Below are positions 34,208 through 42,949 of a stretch of DNA of 64,000 nucleotides, piece by piece. The notes below the pieces were generated by a model. That model made no database searches and was not told the origin of the DNA. It was given only the letters and a program-made list of their open reading frames with translations. Position numbers and translations under genes: made by a program. The first letter of the stretch is position 1, and each line of letters begins with the position of its first letter. Source of the stretch: CAYQIM01 sp964417555 (GTDB taxonomy: Bacteria; Pseudomonadota; Gammaproteobacteria; Diplorickettsiales; Diplorickettsiaceae); contig CAYQIM010000038.1 in the NCBI GenBank assembly GCA_964417555.1, forward strand, positions 174,964 through 238,963. The letters run 5' to 3'.

Positions 34208-35284
34208 CTAGAAATTCAACCGCTTAGTGGGTGAAGGCTTTTTATTAGAGACTGCACTCAGAATAGCTTTCATTACGCTAGCTAAAGGAATAGCGAAGAA
34301 CACGCCCCAAAATCCAAGTAATCCACCAAATATCAGTACTGCAATAATGATGGTAACAGGATGTAAATCTACTGCTTCAGAGAATAAAAAGGTTGTGAGT
34401 ACATTCGCATCTAAGATGATGATGGCAGAATAAATAGCAATAAGATAGGCAAAATGGGCTGTCCAGCCCCATTGTAAAAAGCCAATTATTACGACTGGTA
34501 TGGTGACCATGACGGCACCAATATAAGGGATTATAACGGAAATACCCACTAAAACACCTAGCAGCATAGCGTACTGTAGTCCAAGTACTGCAAATGCTAT
34601 ATAGGTAATAATCCAAACAATCAGCATTTCTAATGCTTTCCCTCTTACATAATTGCCAGTTTGTTCATAGGATTCTTTCCATACCTGTGAAATTAAACGG
34701 CGTCTTTCCGGTAAATACTGTGTGATCCATGCGATAATTTTTTTTTCATCGAGTAAAAAAAAGTAAACTAATAAAGGGACTAAGACAAAGTAAATAGCAA
34801 ACGCAATGATATTAGGGATATAGATTAATGAACTGGAAAGTATCCATTGTCCGAAATGAGTTAATCCCAATTTAAATTGCGCGATCCCATCTTGGATTTG
34901 CGTGGATGAGATATAATCGGGATAACGTGTTGGCAGATATAATAAGATTTCTTGTCCGCGTGCGGCCATATTAGGCAATTCTGAAACTAAATTACTAAGC
35001 TGACGGAAGAGTAAAGGTAGCAGACCCACAATTCCTAAAATAACTAATCCAACAAAGCTAATATAAACGCCTAACACAGCAGCAAGCCGAGGAAAGCGAA
35101 GCCGTTGCAAGGAGCTAATAGGCCACTGTAGTAAGTAAGCGATAACAATACTCACGAGTACAGGGGCTAAAATTTTTCCGAAAAAGGCGAATAAAACAAT
35201 AATAAAAAGTAAAAAAAACCATAAAATGGCTAATTCTGGATCGAGTATATATCGTGACAGCCAGGTTTTAACGAGTTGGATCAT
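34208..35284 (-). CDS. AI-2E-family (PerM-like) membrane transporter
   Basis: 358 residues with about eight membrane spans arranged as in the PerM/YdiK/TqsA family: two N-terminal spans, the soluble stretch VSELPNMAARGQEILLYLPT, then YFVLVPLLVYFFLLDEKKI, the motif VGISVIIPYIGAVMVTIP, and LIFGGLLGFWGVFFAIPLAS. Members include an autoinducer-2 exporter and a proton/sodium antiporter, so the substrate cannot be told. It is convergent with bcp. Placement next to guaA carries no functional hint. Confidence 0.87.
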   Translation of the reverse strand: MIQLVKTWLSRYILDPELAILWFFLLFIIVLFAFFGKILAPVLVSIVIAYLLQWPISSLQRLRFPRLAAVLGVYISFVGLVILGIVGLLPLLFRQLSNLVSELPNMAARGQEILLYLPTRYPDYISSTQIQDGIAQFKLGLTHFGQWILSSSLIYIPNIIAFAIYFVLVPLLVYFFLLDEKKIIAWITQYLPERRRLISQVWKESYEQTGNYVRGKALEMLIVWIITYIAFAVLGLQYAMLLGVLVGISVIIPYIGAVMVTIPVVIIGFLQWGWTAHFAYLIAIYSAIIILDANVLTTFLFSEAVDLHPVTIIIAVLIFGGLLGFWGVFFAIPLASVMKAILSAVSNKKPSPTKRLNF

Positions 35285-35397
35285 AAACTTAGACTAACGA
35301 TAGTAATAAAGTATAGATTATCTTGGAGTCTATTGAACAGAAAGCTTAAAGTCAAAAAGTGCAACAGTTAATAGTTTTACTGGACTTATGTGAAAGA

Positions 35398-35445
35398 TTG
35401 TATGTTGCCTCGGCGAAAGCCGGGGTCCAGTGGCCCGGCGGTTAA
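35398..35445. repeat. GC-rich dispersed palindrome, copy 2
   Basis: ATTGTATGTTGCCTCGGCGAAAGCCGGGG followed by TCCAGTGGCCCGGC, with a hairpin CTCGGC-GAAA-GCCGGG. It matches the reverse complement of 2715-2775 over the core. It lies in the otherwise empty gap between perM and guaA. Confidence 0.45.
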
Positions 35446-35502
35446 AGCCTTAGGGAGGCGTCTAGCAACGAAATCAACAAAATTAAACAAAAGACGATGT
35501 TT

Positions 35503-37065
35503 TTATTCCCATTCAATAGTTGCTGGCGGTTTCCCTGATATATCGTAAACAACACGTGATATACCTTTTACTTCATTAATAATTCGATTAGAAATCGTTT
35601 CTAGCAAAGCATAAGGAAGATGGGCCCAGCGTGCGGTCATAAAATCGATAGTTTCTACGGCCCGTATGGCAATGATAGGTGCATATTGGCGCGCGTCACC
35701 AATAACACCTACCGAATTAACCGGTAAAAATACACAAAAAGCTTGGCTTATTTTTTCGTAGTGATTATGTTTCCGCAGCTCTTCTTGCAGAATAACATCC
35801 GCTTTGCGAACTAAATCGATATTTTTAGGGGTGACTTCGCCTAAAATACGTATTGCTAAACCGGGCCCGGGAAAAGGATGTTTATATACTAGGCTTACCG
35901 GTAGGCCTAATTCTAAGCCAAGCTCACAGACTTCATCTTTAAATAGCTCGCGCAATGGCTCTAATAGTTTAAGTTTGAGCGTATCAGGAAGTCCACCGAC
36001 ATTGTGATGAGATTTAATCGCATGGGCTTTTTGGGTCGCCGTGCCGGCAGATTCAATGACATCGGAATAGATGGTGCCTTGTGCTAGCCAAGCTATGTCA
36101 GGATGCTTACTCGCTTCTGCTTCAAATATTTCTACGAAAAGGTTACCGATAACTTTCCGTTTTTCTTCTGGATCGGTAATTCCGACTAGGGCTTCTAAAA
36201 AACGTTCAGATGCATCAATTTTTATGACCGAAATGTTCATATCATCAGCCAGTGCTTGAATAGCTGAGTCTTTATCCGTTGTGCGTAGTAACCCCGTGTT
36301 AACAAACACACAAAGTAATTGTTTGCCAATTGCTTTATGTAATAAAGCGGCAAGAACAGTAGAATCTACGCCGCCAGATAGGGCAAGTAATACCTTTTCT
36401 TCGCCTACTTTATATTTTATTTCTGCTATTTCATGCTCTAGAATATTATGTGCTGTCCAACTTGGTTGGCATCGACAAATTTTAGCGACAAAACATTCCA
36501 ATATCTCTTTGCCTTGCTGAGTATGTGTAACCTCTGGATGGAACTGTAAGCCATAGTAGCGTCGTGTAGAATCTGCCATGCCAGCAATAGGCGTGTTAGG
36601 TGTTTTGAGTATAACGTCAAACCCCGGTGGCACTTGCTCAACATGATCGCCATGGCTCATCCAAACGTCCAGTGCAGGCTTTCCTGTATTATCGGTAATC
36701 CCTGCTAGTAATTCGGTGGGTGTTGTGATTTCTGCGCGGGCATAGCCAAATTCACGGTGTGAACAGCTTACTACTTTTCCACCGAGTTGTTCGGCCATGG
36801 TTTGCATGCCATAACAAATACCTAAAACCGGACAGCCTAAATCGAAAACTATTTTTGGTGCGCGTGGCGTCGTATCTAGGGTGACGGTTTCTGGGCCACC
36901 GGATAAAATAATACCCTTGGGAGCAAAAAGCTGAATTTCTGATTCGGGCATATCATAGGGATGCACTTCACAATAGACATGTTGTTCACGAATACGTCTG
37001 GCAATGAGGGGCGTGTATTGGGAGCCAAAATCAAGGATAAGAATGCGTTCTTGAGGAATGGTCAT
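35503..37065 (-). CDS. guaA: GMP synthase (glutamine-hydrolysing)
   Basis: Aminates XMP to GMP. 520 residues: an N-terminal class I glutaminase with the nucleophile elbow GICYGMQTMAEQ and the His/Glu pair in GLQFHPEVTHT; an ATP-pyrophosphatase domain with the P-loop LSGGVDSTV; and the C-terminal dimerisation domain ending TIEWE. Length equals the usual 525. It lies downstream of guaB on the same strand, 139 bases after its stop, the conserved guaBA order. Confidence 0.97.
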   Translation of the reverse strand: MTIPQERILILDFGSQYTPLIARRIREQHVYCEVHPYDMPESEIQLFAPKGIILSGGPETVTLDTTPRAPKIVFDLGCPVLGICYGMQTMAEQLGGKVVSCSHREFGYARAEITTPTELLAGITDNTGKPALDVWMSHGDHVEQVPPGFDVILKTPNTPIAGMADSTRRYYGLQFHPEVTHTQQGKEILECFVAKICRCQPSWTAHNILEHEIAEIKYKVGEEKVLLALSGGVDSTVLAALLHKAIGKQLLCVFVNTGLLRTTDKDSAIQALADDMNISVIKIDASERFLEALVGITDPEEKRKVIGNLFVEIFEAEASKHPDIAWLAQGTIYSDVIESAGTATQKAHAIKSHHNVGGLPDTLKLKLLEPLRELFKDEVCELGLELGLPVSLVYKHPFPGPGLAIRILGEVTPKNIDLVRKADVILQEELRKHNHYEKISQAFCVFLPVNSVGVIGDARQYAPIIAIRAVETIDFMTARWAHLPYALLETISNRIINEVKGISRVVYDISGKPPATIEWE

Positions 37066-37204
37066 GGTAATTTACGCTCCACTTTTTTATTAAGATTAAA
37101 AATTATTGCTACAGACTACAGTTTTTAGGGTGTGCTGTCTTCACACGATGGTGCACAAAACTTATGCTTTTCGCCTCTTTCTCCCATGAATAATGACCAC
37201 ACAC

Positions 37205-38665
37205 CTAGTTTTCCCTGAAATAGTTAGGAGCCTCTTTTGTAATACTCACGGTATGAACGTGGCTTTCACGCATACCAGCTGCTGTTAGTTTTATGAATTG
37301 CGCTTTTTTATGCAATTCAGCAATACTCGTACTTCCTGTATACCCCATTCCTGCTCGTAATCCTCCTAATAAGTGATGAATGACTGTTTGCAAAGGTCCT
37401 TTATAGGGAATACGGCCTTCAACTCCTTCGGGGACTAGTTTATTGGCTTCGAGGTTATCTTGGAAATAACGATCAGATGAACCTTGTTGCATGGCGCCTA
37501 AAGAGCCCATGCCGCGATACGATTTGTAAGGTTGGCCTTGATAGAGTTCTATTTCACCAGGGGCCTCTTCTGTGCCCGCAAATAAGCTGCCAATCATAAC
37601 AACATGTGCGCCGGCTGCCAGCGCCTTACAGAGATCACCCGAATAACGGATTCCGCCGTCGGCGATAATAGAAATCGGTTTTCCCTTTAAGGCTGCCGCG
37701 ACTTCCATTATTGCAGTAATTTGTGGAGCACCAACGCCCGTGACAATGCGTGTGGTACAAATGGAACCGGGTCCAACGCCCACTTTTACGCTATCGGCCC
37801 CTGCGACGGCTAACGCTTCAGCCGCATCAGCTGTTGCAATGTTACCCGCAATAACGGGTATATGGGGATATTCTTTTTTTAACCAACGAACCATATCAAT
37901 AACACTTTGTGAATGTCCATGAGCAGTGTCTACACAAAGGATATCGACGCCTGCTTTAATCAAACCAGCGGCACGTTCCTTGGCATCAGCGCTTACACCA
38001 AGGGCAGCGCCCACACGTAGCTGACCCTGTTCGTCTTTTGTTGCTAGCGGTTTCTCCTTGGCTTTTTGTAAATCTTTTGCCGTGATAAGCCCGCGGCAAT
38101 GAAATGCTTCATCAACGATAATGATTTTCTCTAAGCGATGGCGATGTAATAATTCTATAATTTCTTCAGAACTAGCCTGCTCATTTGCTGTGATTAATTG
38201 CTCTTTGGGAGTCATAATTTGGGAGACAGGAAGGTCTAAGTTTTTTTCAAACCGGCTGTCGCGATGTGTGACAATACCTAACAACTGTTGGTTTTTGGTA
38301 ACCGGCACGCCAGAGATTAAGTGTGTTGCCATTAACCGTAATAGGTCACGTAGGGTTGTTTCTGGCTCTACAGTAATAGGATTTTTAACAATTCCGCTTT
38401 CAAAGTTTTTGACTTTTTTTACTTCTTTGGCCTGTGCTTCTGGTGGCATATTTTTATGCAGGATGCCGAGGCCCCCTTCTTGAGCTAAGGCAATAGCAAA
38501 TTTGGCTTCCGTAATTGTGTCCATAGCCGCTGAAATCAAAGGATTTTTTAGAGAAATAGTAGGCGTCAGATGCGTTGTCAACGTGACATTTCTTGGTAAT
38601 ACCTCTGAATGGTTGGGAAGTAATAAAACATCGTCAAATGTTAATCCTTCTTTAATTAATTTCAT
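37205..38665 (-). CDS. guaB: Inosine-5'-monophosphate dehydrogenase
   Basis: Converts IMP to XMP, the committed step to GMP. 486 residues: the TIM-barrel start LTFDDVLLLPNHSEVLPRNV, two CBS domains inserted at about 93-205, the catalytic loop GPGSICTTRIVTGVG with its active-site Cys, ADGGIRYSGDLCKALAAGA and the flap YRGMGSLGAM. Normal length. It is divergent from the S24-like regulator at 38858, with 190 bases between them that must hold both promoters. Confidence 0.97.
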   Translation of the reverse strand: MKLIKEGLTFDDVLLLPNHSEVLPRNVTLTTHLTPTISLKNPLISAAMDTITEAKFAIALAQEGGLGILHKNMPPEAQAKEVKKVKNFESGIVKNPITVEPETTLRDLLRLMATHLISGVPVTKNQQLLGIVTHRDSRFEKNLDLPVSQIMTPKEQLITANEQASSEEIIELLHRHRLEKIIIVDEAFHCRGLITAKDLQKAKEKPLATKDEQGQLRVGAALGVSADAKERAAGLIKAGVDILCVDTAHGHSQSVIDMVRWLKKEYPHIPVIAGNIATADAAEALAVAGADSVKVGVGPGSICTTRIVTGVGAPQITAIMEVAAALKGKPISIIADGGIRYSGDLCKALAAGAHVVMIGSLFAGTEEAPGEIELYQGQPYKSYRGMGSLGAMQQGSSDRYFQDNLEANKLVPEGVEGRIPYKGPLQTVIHHLLGGLRAGMGYTGSTSIAELHKKAQFIKLTAAGMRESHVHTVSITKEAPNYFREN

Positions 38666-38857
38666 ACATAATTTAGGTTAGTTAAAGCTGGTAAAAGGTA
38701 CCTTATAGCACTCTATAAAGTCTAGTATTGAAAAAAATTAAAGGGGGGATCTAATCGGTAATATTCCCCTAATTTATTATCTGTTTTTAGTTAACTATTT
38801 GAGTTAAACTAGATTTTTATTATTTAGTAATATCTGTTTACAAGGAGATTTATAATT

Positions 38858-39523
38858 ATGTCTCAGACACTACTGCAACGTAATTTAGATACACCAGGCT
38901 CAAGATTGAAGCATCTACGCTCAATATTGCGAATTACCAGAGCTTATATTGAAAAAAAGTATAAATTACCAGAAATCACTTTAAAGTCTTGGGAAAATGA
39001 AACGATTAAGGTATCTAGAAATGGGGTTAAACGTTGCGTAGAGGTGTATAAAAGTGAAGGTTTAATTGTTGATGAAGGTTGGATAGCGGATGGAAAAGGA
39101 CTTGATCCTACTGTTAGGCTTTCCATAGGGCATTATTTCTCTATGCCTAGCGATGCGAGTTTGCCTGTAGAGGAAGATGATGAGATTGCAATGATGCGGG
39201 ATGCCAACGATTTTAAAAAGCGCTACCCTAATGTGGTAATTATGATAGTTTCAAATGATGAAATGAGCCCTTATTATGGAGCGGGTGATTATGTAGGAGG
39301 ACGCCTAAGAACCGCTAGTGAGCTGGAAGAGGTTATTAATAGAGATTGTATCGTTTATTTAAAAGGGGGCGGGCAATATTTTAGACGTATTTTCCAAGAC
39401 TCTTTGGGGCGTTATAATTTATGCTGCTTAAATCCAGTGGGAAAAACAACAGAGCCCGTTATTTTTAATGCGGAAATTGAGTGGGCGGCGCCAGTATGTT
39501 GGGTGCGAAAAAGAGATCGATAA
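38858..39523 (+). CDS. S24-fold (CI/LexA-like) regulator lacking the catalytic dyad
   Basis: 221 residues. A helical N-terminal part (about 13-70, RLKHLRSILRITRAYIEKKY) is consistent with a degenerate helix-turn-helix. The C-terminal part (about 125-218) follows the S24 fold: IMIVSNDEMSPYYGAGDYVG aligns with the VxGDSMxPxxxxGD motif, with Glu135 at the nucleophile. The dyad lysine position is Arg (YFRRIF). Self-cleavage is therefore unlikely. The start has AAGGAG ten bases upstream. An imperfect inverted repeat AGTTAAC/GTTAAACT (38789-38810) could be its operator. A palindromic element begins at the base after its stop. Function is inferred from fold only. Confidence 0.7.
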   Translation: MSQTLLQRNLDTPGSRLKHLRSILRITRAYIEKKYKLPEITLKSWENETIKVSRNGVKRCVEVYKSEGLIVDEGWIADGKGLDPTVRLSIGHYFSMPSDASLPVEEDDEIAMMRDANDFKKRYPNVVIMIVSNDEMSPYYGAGDYVGGRLRTASELEEVINRDCIVYLKGGGQYFRRIFQDSLGRYNLCCLNPVGKTTEPVIFNAEIEWAAPVCWVRKRDR

Positions 39524-39609
39524 TATTCTTCTTCGCACTTGAATTTTTGTTTGCGTTGGCGCTAATTCCGTAACAGCACTTGGCAAAAAAATCCCATTGC
39601 GTGAGTATA
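39524..39609 (-). repeat. Palindromic element, internally deleted copy (86 bp)
   Basis: On the plus strand it opens TATTCTTCTTCGCACTTGAATTTTTG and closes CCATTGCGTGAGTATA. Both ends match the 125-bp family and about 40 central bases are gone. It begins directly after the stop codon at 39523 and ends two bases before the stop of the convergent gene at 39612, filling the whole gap. Confidence 0.8.
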
Positions 39610-39611
39610 AT

Positions 39612-40109
39612 TTAATCGAAACAGAATTGGTCTGTATCTCTTTCGATGATCTTAGTAAGGTCATGTTTTAACCTATCTAGTTTGCTATAGTATTTTTTTA
39701 AGAAAGCATAATGATCAAACTTGGAAAACCCGGTAGCGAGCATGACCATATGCCTTAATTGCCCTTGATTATGAACAAATAACAGGCCATCTTTGATTCC
39801 ATATAATCCCCGCTGTTTCATGATTTCTTTTCCTAATGAATCGATATAATCAATTTCTGAAAAGGGAATTATTTTTCTATGGGCAAACAGTTTACATTTT
39901 ATAAGCGGGTCTTTAGCTGTAAATTGTTTTTTATTCAAAAGTTCTTGCCAGTCAGGCCGTGATACAATTGAAGTGAATTGTTTTTTTGTGGGGTTTTCTA
40001 TCCCTACTGCAAAGTAGTCAATGGGGGCTAAATTAATAGAGTTGATATAGTCGAAAAAAGTATTTTTTGTTGACTCTGTAATAATAGGTGTGTAGCGATA
40101 CGTGTGCAT
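39612..40109 (-). CDS. LuxR-type autoinducer-binding domain protein without HTH
   Basis: 165 residues resembling the N-terminal ligand domain of LuxR receptors: FFDYINSINLAPIDYFAVGI, RPDWQELLNKKQFTAKDPLI (the conserved W-x-Y/F and Asp-Pro ligand-pocket region), IPFSEI, and GLYGIKDGLLFVHNQGQLRH (the G-x-x-x-G segment before the last strands). The protein stops at the point where the linker to the GerE-type helix-turn-helix would begin. A palindromic element adjoins the stop, so loss of the DNA-binding half by insertion/deletion is plausible. A naturally single-domain protein is the alternative. No luxI-like gene is in the window. Assignment is from motif resemblance. Confidence 0.65.
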   Translation of the reverse strand: MHTYRYTPIITESTKNTFFDYINSINLAPIDYFAVGIENPTKKQFTSIVSRPDWQELLNKKQFTAKDPLIKCKLFAHRKIIPFSEIDYIDSLGKEIMKQRGLYGIKDGLLFVHNQGQLRHMVMLATGFSKFDHYAFLKKYYSKLDRLKHDLTKIIERDTDQFCFD

Positions 40110-40258
40110 AAAATGATTTTATTAACAATGCAATATTTTCTTACCTAAATCTCGGATGTAAACGTAAAAGTTAGTATTTTTAGGATTAACATGCTATAAA
40201 CCTGTAATTTATTATATATTATATTGGTGGGTAATTCTATCCATTTTATATAGAAGCT

Positions 40259-41053
40259 ATGTTTCCTAATTATCAAGCTAATGATAGGCCGCTTGTTATC
40301 GCTCATAGAGGAGGGGCAGGTTTATGGCCTGAGAATACCTTGTTTGCCTTACAGGAAGCTGCAAGGCTAGGGGCTGACTTAAGTGAAATTGATATTCATA
40401 TGACTCGCGATGGGGTTTTAGTTGCTATTCATGATGAATCTGTTGATCGTACTACCAATGCAAAAGGCTTGGTTAGAGAATTTACATTGGCTGAGCTTAA
40501 AAAGTTCGATGCAGGTTATCAATGGACTAACGATGGCGGCCATACCTTCCCTTTTAGAGGGCGTGGTATCACAATCCCTTCTTTAAATGAAATTTTTACA
40601 GCTTTTCCGAAACAGCTTATTAGTTTAGAGATAAAACAAAACGATCCACCTATTGTTGCTGCGCTCAGAGAAATGATTAATCGCTATGGTAAAGCGCAGC
40701 AAGTGTTAGTTTCCGCTTTTAATGCGCGAACCGCAAAAGTGTTTCGGAGACTTTGTCCAAAAATTGCCAGTGCTGCTTTCGATGCAGAAATTCAACGGTT
40801 TTCAAGATTGAGTCGAGTCTATTTGGATAGAGCCTTTTCGGTAAAAGCGGATGCTTTTGAAGTTCCTTTCAATAAGTTAACTCCGCGTTTTATAAAGGCG
40901 GCGCACAAAAAAAATAAGCGTGTTGATGTTTGGACAGTCAATGAAATCGACGATATGGAACGTCTATTAAGCTGGGGGGTTGATGGTATTTTAACCGATT
41001 TTCCAGATAGGCTACTTAGTTTAGTCCAAAAGTCAGTGCTTAACCAATCCTGA
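40259..41053 (+). CDS. Glycerophosphodiester phosphodiesterase
   Basis: Hydrolyses deacylated phospholipids to glycerol-3-phosphate and an alcohol. 264 residues of the GDPD TIM barrel: IAHRGGAGLWPENTLFA (catalytic His and Glu), EIDIHMTRDG (metal ligands), IHDESVDRTTNAKG (second catalytic His), SLEIKQ, and VDVWTVNEIDDMERLLSWGVDGILTDFP at the end (split here: DVWTVN and GVDGILTDFP). No signal peptide, so it is a cytoplasmic UgpQ-type enzyme. It stands alone on the plus strand. Confidence 0.92.
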   Translation: MFPNYQANDRPLVIAHRGGAGLWPENTLFALQEAARLGADLSEIDIHMTRDGVLVAIHDESVDRTTNAKGLVREFTLAELKKFDAGYQWTNDGGHTFPFRGRGITIPSLNEIFTAFPKQLISLEIKQNDPPIVAALREMINRYGKAQQVLVSAFNARTAKVFRRLCPKIASAAFDAEIQRFSRLSRVYLDRAFSVKADAFEVPFNKLTPRFIKAAHKKNKRVDVWTVNEIDDMERLLSWGVDGILTDFPDRLLSLVQKSVLNQS

Positions 41054-41197
41054 ATAGCTGATCTTACATCAAAAGACGGCTTTTTGCTCAGGGCCAGTAG
41101 CACTATCCTTCCTTAAATCTCAGAAGTTTGCTGAATAAACAGCTTTTTCTTTATTAACAGGCAGGTCTACTGTAGTGTAGAGGGGTAAGTCTGTATA

Positions 41198-41230
41198 ATA
41201 TACCGCCTCTTAAAGTACGGGGCGGTATAT
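41198..41230. terminator. TATACCGCC hairpin, minimal relative of the structured repeat
   Basis: ATATACCGCC pairs perfectly with GGCGGTATAT across 13 bases. The left end matches the TATACCGC start of copies at 4196, 10654 and 27205, and it may be a reduced form. It lies 42 bp before ndk and could also act on readthrough from gdpD. Confidence 0.5.
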
Positions 41231-41271
41231 CTGAATATTAAATTTGAACGCTAAAATAATAGGCAAAGACT

Positions 41272-41703
41272 ATGGCTACTCAAAGAACACTCTCTATCAT
41301 TAAACCCGATGCGGTTAGAAAAAATTACATTGGTGCTATTACCCAGCGTTTTGAAAAAGCAGGATTGCGTGTTATTGCCGCTAGGATGGAAAAATTGACG
41401 CAGGCGCAGGCTGAAAAGTTTTACGGTGTTCATAAAGAGAGACCTTTTTTTAAGGATCTCGTTGCGTTTATCTGTTCGGGTCCGGTTATGGTTCAGGTCT
41501 TAGAAGGGCCTGATGCGATCCAACTGAATCGCCAACTGATGGGTGCTACCGATCCGAAGGAAGCAGAGTCCGGTACTATTCGTGCTGACTTTGCGGAAAG
41601 TATTGATAAAAATGCCGTCCACGGTTCAGACAGCATTGAAACGGCTAAAGAAGAAATAGACTTTTTTTTTAAAAAAGAACAATGTTTTAGTCGAGAATCC
41701 TAG
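41272..41703 (+). CDS. ndk: Nucleoside diphosphate kinase
   Basis: Equalises nucleoside triphosphate pools by a phospho-histidine ping-pong. 143 residues: RTLSIIKPDAVRKNYIGAI, ARMEKLTQAQAEKFYGVHKE, the RADFAESIDKNAVHGSDS segment with the active-site His in NAVHGSDS. Normal length. It begins a run of plus-strand genes (rlmN, pilW, hisS, yfgM, bamB, der); this ndk-rlmN-pilF order is the common gammaproteobacterial one. Confidence 0.96.
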   Translation: MATQRTLSIIKPDAVRKNYIGAITQRFEKAGLRVIAARMEKLTQAQAEKFYGVHKERPFFKDLVAFICSGPVMVQVLEGPDAIQLNRQLMGATDPKEAESGTIRADFAESIDKNAVHGSDSIETAKEEIDFFFKKEQCFSRES

Positions 41704-41706
41704 TTT

Positions 41707-42825
41707 ATGGAAAACGTAGTCAAAAATCTGTTAGACCTTAATCGAGAAGGGATGCAGCAATTTTTTAATGAATTAGGCGAGAAACCTTATCGAGCACAGC
41801 AGCTTATGCAATGGATTCATCAGCGTGGTATAAAGGATATCGATGCGATGAGTAATATCAGCCTAGCTTTGCGTGAGCGTTTAAAATCCATTGCTTCGAT
41901 TGAGCTTCCTGAGGTTGTTTTTGACCAGGTATCGGAGGATGGAACAAGGAAATGGTTATTACGGTTAAAGGATGGTAATTGTATTGAAACGGTTTTTATT
42001 CCTGAAACAAGTCGTGGAACTTTATGCGTTTCTTCTCAAGTAGGTTGCGCGCTTAACTGCAGCTTTTGTTCGACGGCACAGCAAGGGTTTAGTCGGAATT
42101 TAACTGTGGCAGAGATTATAGGGCAAGTTTGGATTGCCGTTCGCTATTTGGCAGGTGAGTTTCTACGCCATGATCATAGTGTGAGTAATATTGTGATGAT
42201 GGGAATGGGGGAACCCTTATTGAACTTTGAAAATGTCGTTAAAGCAATGGATATCATGATGGATGATTTTGCTTATGGATTTTCTAAACGCCGTGTGACT
42301 TTAAGTACATCTGGCATTGTGCCTGCATTACAAAGGTTATCTGAAGTGAGTGAGGTTGCGCTTGCTGTTTCCTTGCATGCGCCGAATGATGAATTGAGAA
42401 ATCGTTTAGTACCTATTAATAAGAAATATCCGTTACATGAGTTATTAGCGGCGTGTCGCCATTATTTTAAAGGCGATAGCCGGCGCCGTATTACGATGGA
42501 ATATGTTATGTTAGAGGGTGTTAACGATCAGATAGAACATGCGCGCCAATTAATTAAGATTTTGCAAGGGATTCCTGTTAAAGTTAATTTAATTCCATTT
42601 AATCCTTTTCCTAATACCGTTTATCGCCGCTCGCCTCAGGCTACAATTGACAAATTTAGAGAATATTTGCTCAGCGCTGGAATTAATACGATTACTCGAA
42701 AAACACGTGGTGAGGATATTGATGCTGCTTGTGGTCAATTAGTAGGACGTGTGCAAGACAGAAGCCATCGGACTCGGCAACGTCAAATAATTCCTGCGAC
42801 TGTTGAATTATCAGCTATCAATTAA
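41707..42825 (+). CDS. rlmN: 23S rRNA (adenine2503-C2)/tRNA methyltransferase RlmN
   Basis: A radical-SAM enzyme that methylates A2503 of 23S rRNA and A37 of some tRNAs. The cluster motif CALNCSFC (Cys114, Cys118, Cys121) and the C-terminal reactive cysteine in DAACGQLVG are present, along with VMMGMGEPLLNFENVVKA and AVSLHAPNDELRNRLVPI. 372 residues (E. coli 384). Starts three bases after the ndk stop. Confidence 0.95.
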   Translation: MENVVKNLLDLNREGMQQFFNELGEKPYRAQQLMQWIHQRGIKDIDAMSNISLALRERLKSIASIELPEVVFDQVSEDGTRKWLLRLKDGNCIETVFIPETSRGTLCVSSQVGCALNCSFCSTAQQGFSRNLTVAEIIGQVWIAVRYLAGEFLRHDHSVSNIVMMGMGEPLLNFENVVKAMDIMMDDFAYGFSKRRVTLSTSGIVPALQRLSEVSEVALAVSLHAPNDELRNRLVPINKKYPLHELLAACRHYFKGDSRRRITMEYVMLEGVNDQIEHARQLIKILQGIPVKVNLIPFNPFPNTVYRRSPQATIDKFREYLLSAGINTITRKTRGEDIDAACGQLVGRVQDRSHRTRQRQIIPATVELSAIN

Positions 42826-42949
42826 TCGTTTCTATCTAAGTTCAGTTGGAGAGATACTTATTAGGATTTTGAAAAAGATTTAAATAGCGTTTGCGCTTTG
42901 GTGTAGGGTGACAAGATAGTCAATGAAAAAAGGGGAGATAGGCATATCG

